Source: Leptolinea sp. UBA5203 (GTDB taxonomy: Bacteria; Chloroflexota; Anaerolineae; Anaerolineales; Anaerolineaceae). Taken from it: a DNA stretch of 25,504 nucleotides. Below the pieces are notes generated by a model. The model saw nothing but the letters and a program-made list of their open reading frames with translations. It ran no database searches and had not been told where the DNA came from. Positions 24,541 to 25,504 of this stretch are shown piece by piece. Where the stretch lies: the NCBI GenBank assembly GCA_002412765.1, contig DHVR01000038.1, positions 243 through 25,746 on the forward strand, read 5' to 3'. The position numbers were made by a program, and so were the translations under genes. Each line of letters starts with the position of its first letter. Position 1 is the first letter of the stretch.

Positions 24541-24569
24541 AGTATACCCATTCTTACAGTCAAGTTCAA
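24541..24569 (-). promoter_or_regulatory. Sigma-70-type promoter of the gntR-GRE operon
   Basis: Read on the minus strand: TTGAAC (24569-24564), 17-bp spacer, TATACT (24546-24541). The start would be near 24534, giving a leader of about 35 nt that contains the operator candidate and a weak GAGG ribosome site just before the gntR ATG. Confidence 0.75.
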
Positions 24570-24633
24570 CAGGGTTGGGAGAAATTCATTAATTCCGATG
24601 ATAAGTAAATTCTCAATGATAAAAATGACATAT

Positions 24634-24807
24634 GTAGGATGGGTGGCGCAATATGGTTTGATGGATTCGGCATCGTACCACCCATCAGAAATCAACCTGT
24701 TGCGTTGTGTAATGGATCGGCGTAATACCGTCCATCACCTGTCTGTTGGGTTACGGAGCGGGATGGTTAACGGCATGCTTGACTATGAGCGCTCCTAACC
24801 CAACCTA
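24634..24807 (-). repeat. 173-bp double-hairpin repeat, copy 2 (inverted)
   Basis: Its reverse complement reproduces the element at 3064-3236: GTAGGTTGGGTTAGGAGCG, then CCCGCTCCGTAACCCAACAG, then GATGGGTGG paired with GCGCCACCCATC, with matching sequence in between (for example GCCGAATCCATCAA). The element lies between the gntR promoter and the acetyltransferase gene. With the promoter and operator it accounts for the gap 24500-24926. Confidence 0.85.
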
Positions 24808-24926
24808 CGTTTTTCTCTTTGATGATCAGCAAATGCATCCTACGCTGGATAGGAATTGTTTTCAAATATGGGAGAAAGGCCAAAAAGGGATACAATTGAG
24901 GTAGAATTTGAATTTCAGAGGCCTGA

Positions 24927-25376
24927 ATGAAAAAATCAACGATCGATATCAGCATTGTCAGCCAGGTGGATGCCAACCTGGTGGCATCCTTTGCACAACT
25001 TATTCCACAGTTGACGAAGAACAATCCGCCGCCTAATGAGGAATTACTTCAAAGAATTGTCCAATCCGAGACCAGCCATATTTTAATTGCTCGGGATACA
25101 GAATCTTACGGCCGGATAGTGGGCACACTGACCCTGGCGTTTTATATCAGCCCCACCGGAATCAAAGCCTGGATCGAAGATGTGGTGGTGGATGGGTCGT
25201 ATCGCGGCAAGGGGATTGGCAAGGCGCTGACCCAAAAAGCGATCGACCTGGCCGAAAGAGAAAATGCAAAGGTGATCTTGCTGACCTCCAATGCCGCCCG
25301 TGAAGCTGCCAACGGCCTGTACAAAAAATTGGGCTTTACCTTGCGGGAGACCAATTTTTATCAGTTGAAATTATAG
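24927..25376 (+). CDS. GNAT-family N-acetyltransferase
   Basis: Small acetyltransferase of 149 residues that transfers an acetyl group from acetyl-CoA to an amine. The acetyl-CoA pyrophosphate loop is VDGSYRGKGIGKAL (about 91-104), matching the R-x-x-G-x-G motif. The C-terminal part has the usual LLTSNAAREAANGLYKKLGF segment. The N-terminal half (LTKNNPPPNEELLQRIV, HILIARDTESYGRIVGTLTL) fits the single-domain fold. AGAGG lies 5 nt before the ATG, a modest site. The substrate cannot be told; ribosomal protein, drug and small-amine acetyltransferases all look like this. It stands alone in the window. Confidence 0.9.
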   Translation: MKKSTIDISIVSQVDANLVASFAQLIPQLTKNNPPPNEELLQRIVQSETSHILIARDTESYGRIVGTLTLAFYISPTGIKAWIEDVVVDGSYRGKGIGKALTQKAIDLAERENAKVILLTSNAAREAANGLYKKLGFTLRETNFYQLKL

Positions 25377-25441
25377 GGGATTGAATACCGAATTTATCCA
25401 TATAAATAATCAGGGTAATTTCTATCGACCCAAATCCGTAG

Positions 25442-25497
25442 GGGCCAAGCATTCGTGCGAGTTTTGGGTGGAATTCCAGTTGTCGAATGCTTTGCCC
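25442..25497. repeat. Inverted repeat at the window end
   Basis: GGGCCAAGCATTCG (25442-25455) pairs with CGAATGCTTTGCCC (25484-25497) with one mismatch around a 28-nt loop. It is preceded by CCGTAG, the mirror of the CTACG that follows the array palindromes. It is probably another dispersed palindromic repeat, lying 65 nt after the acetyltransferase stop. The T run expected of an ordinary terminator is missing. Confidence 0.6.
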
Positions 25498-25504
25498 ATA
25501 ACGC

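Overview
The window looks like a chromosomal segment of an anaerobic, carbohydrate-using bacterium. A strict-anaerobe glycyl radical enzyme, a cellobiose phosphorolysis operon, the large soluble sensory protein and the dense GC-rich palindromic repeats would all fit a Chloroflexota/Anaerolineae-type genome. That placement is inference: there is no rRNA, tRNA or marker gene here to fix the taxon. No phage, plasmid, CRISPR or transposase gene is visible.

Layout. Positions 1-800 are a tandem array of about 206-bp composite repeats. Next come an amidohydrolase (1130-2560) and a VOC-fold protein (2603-2989) on the + strand. A repeat-bearing gap follows, then an orphan methyl-accepting chemotaxis protein (3627-6008) with its own terminator. 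A second repeat array fills 6108-6940. Immediately after it lies a near-consensus sigma-70 promoter whose start point is covered by a perfect 28-bp palindrome. The centre of that palindrome is TGGGAGCGCTCCCA, the operator known for the cellobiose regulators CelR/CebR. It drives a LacI-family regulator and two GH94 phosphorylases (7127-13152): a clear cellobiose phosphorylase and a second, divergent GH94 enzyme of unknown acceptor. A 620-bp non-coding gap precedes a 1653-residue PAS/GAF/HD-GYP protein (13776-18737), a likely c-di-GMP phosphodiesterase. A third repeat cluster (18960-19330) and a strong hairpin terminator separate it from a minus-strand operon (24499 down to 19402). That operon encodes a GntR/FadR-type regulator, a glycyl radical enzyme with a GCLE active-site motif, its radical-SAM activase and a split-barrel flavin-type protein. 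It has a recognisable promoter and a TGGTnnnACCA-type operator. A GNAT acetyltransferase (24927-25376) closes the window.

How the genes work together. The LacI operon is a self-contained module: cellobiose is sensed by the repressor and split by phosphate into glucose 1-phosphate and glucose, with the second GH94 enzyme handling a related disaccharide. No sugar transporter is present, so uptake must be encoded elsewhere. The GntR-GRE-activase-split-barrel operon is a separate, substrate-induced anaerobic catabolic module whose substrate cannot be read from the sequence. The main unexplained structure is the repeat system. It comprises three clusters built from a 76-bp unit with imperfect terminal inverted repeats and a GC-rich palindrome present in two compensatory versions. 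In addition, a distinct 173-bp double-hairpin element occurs as two inverted copies 21 kb apart.
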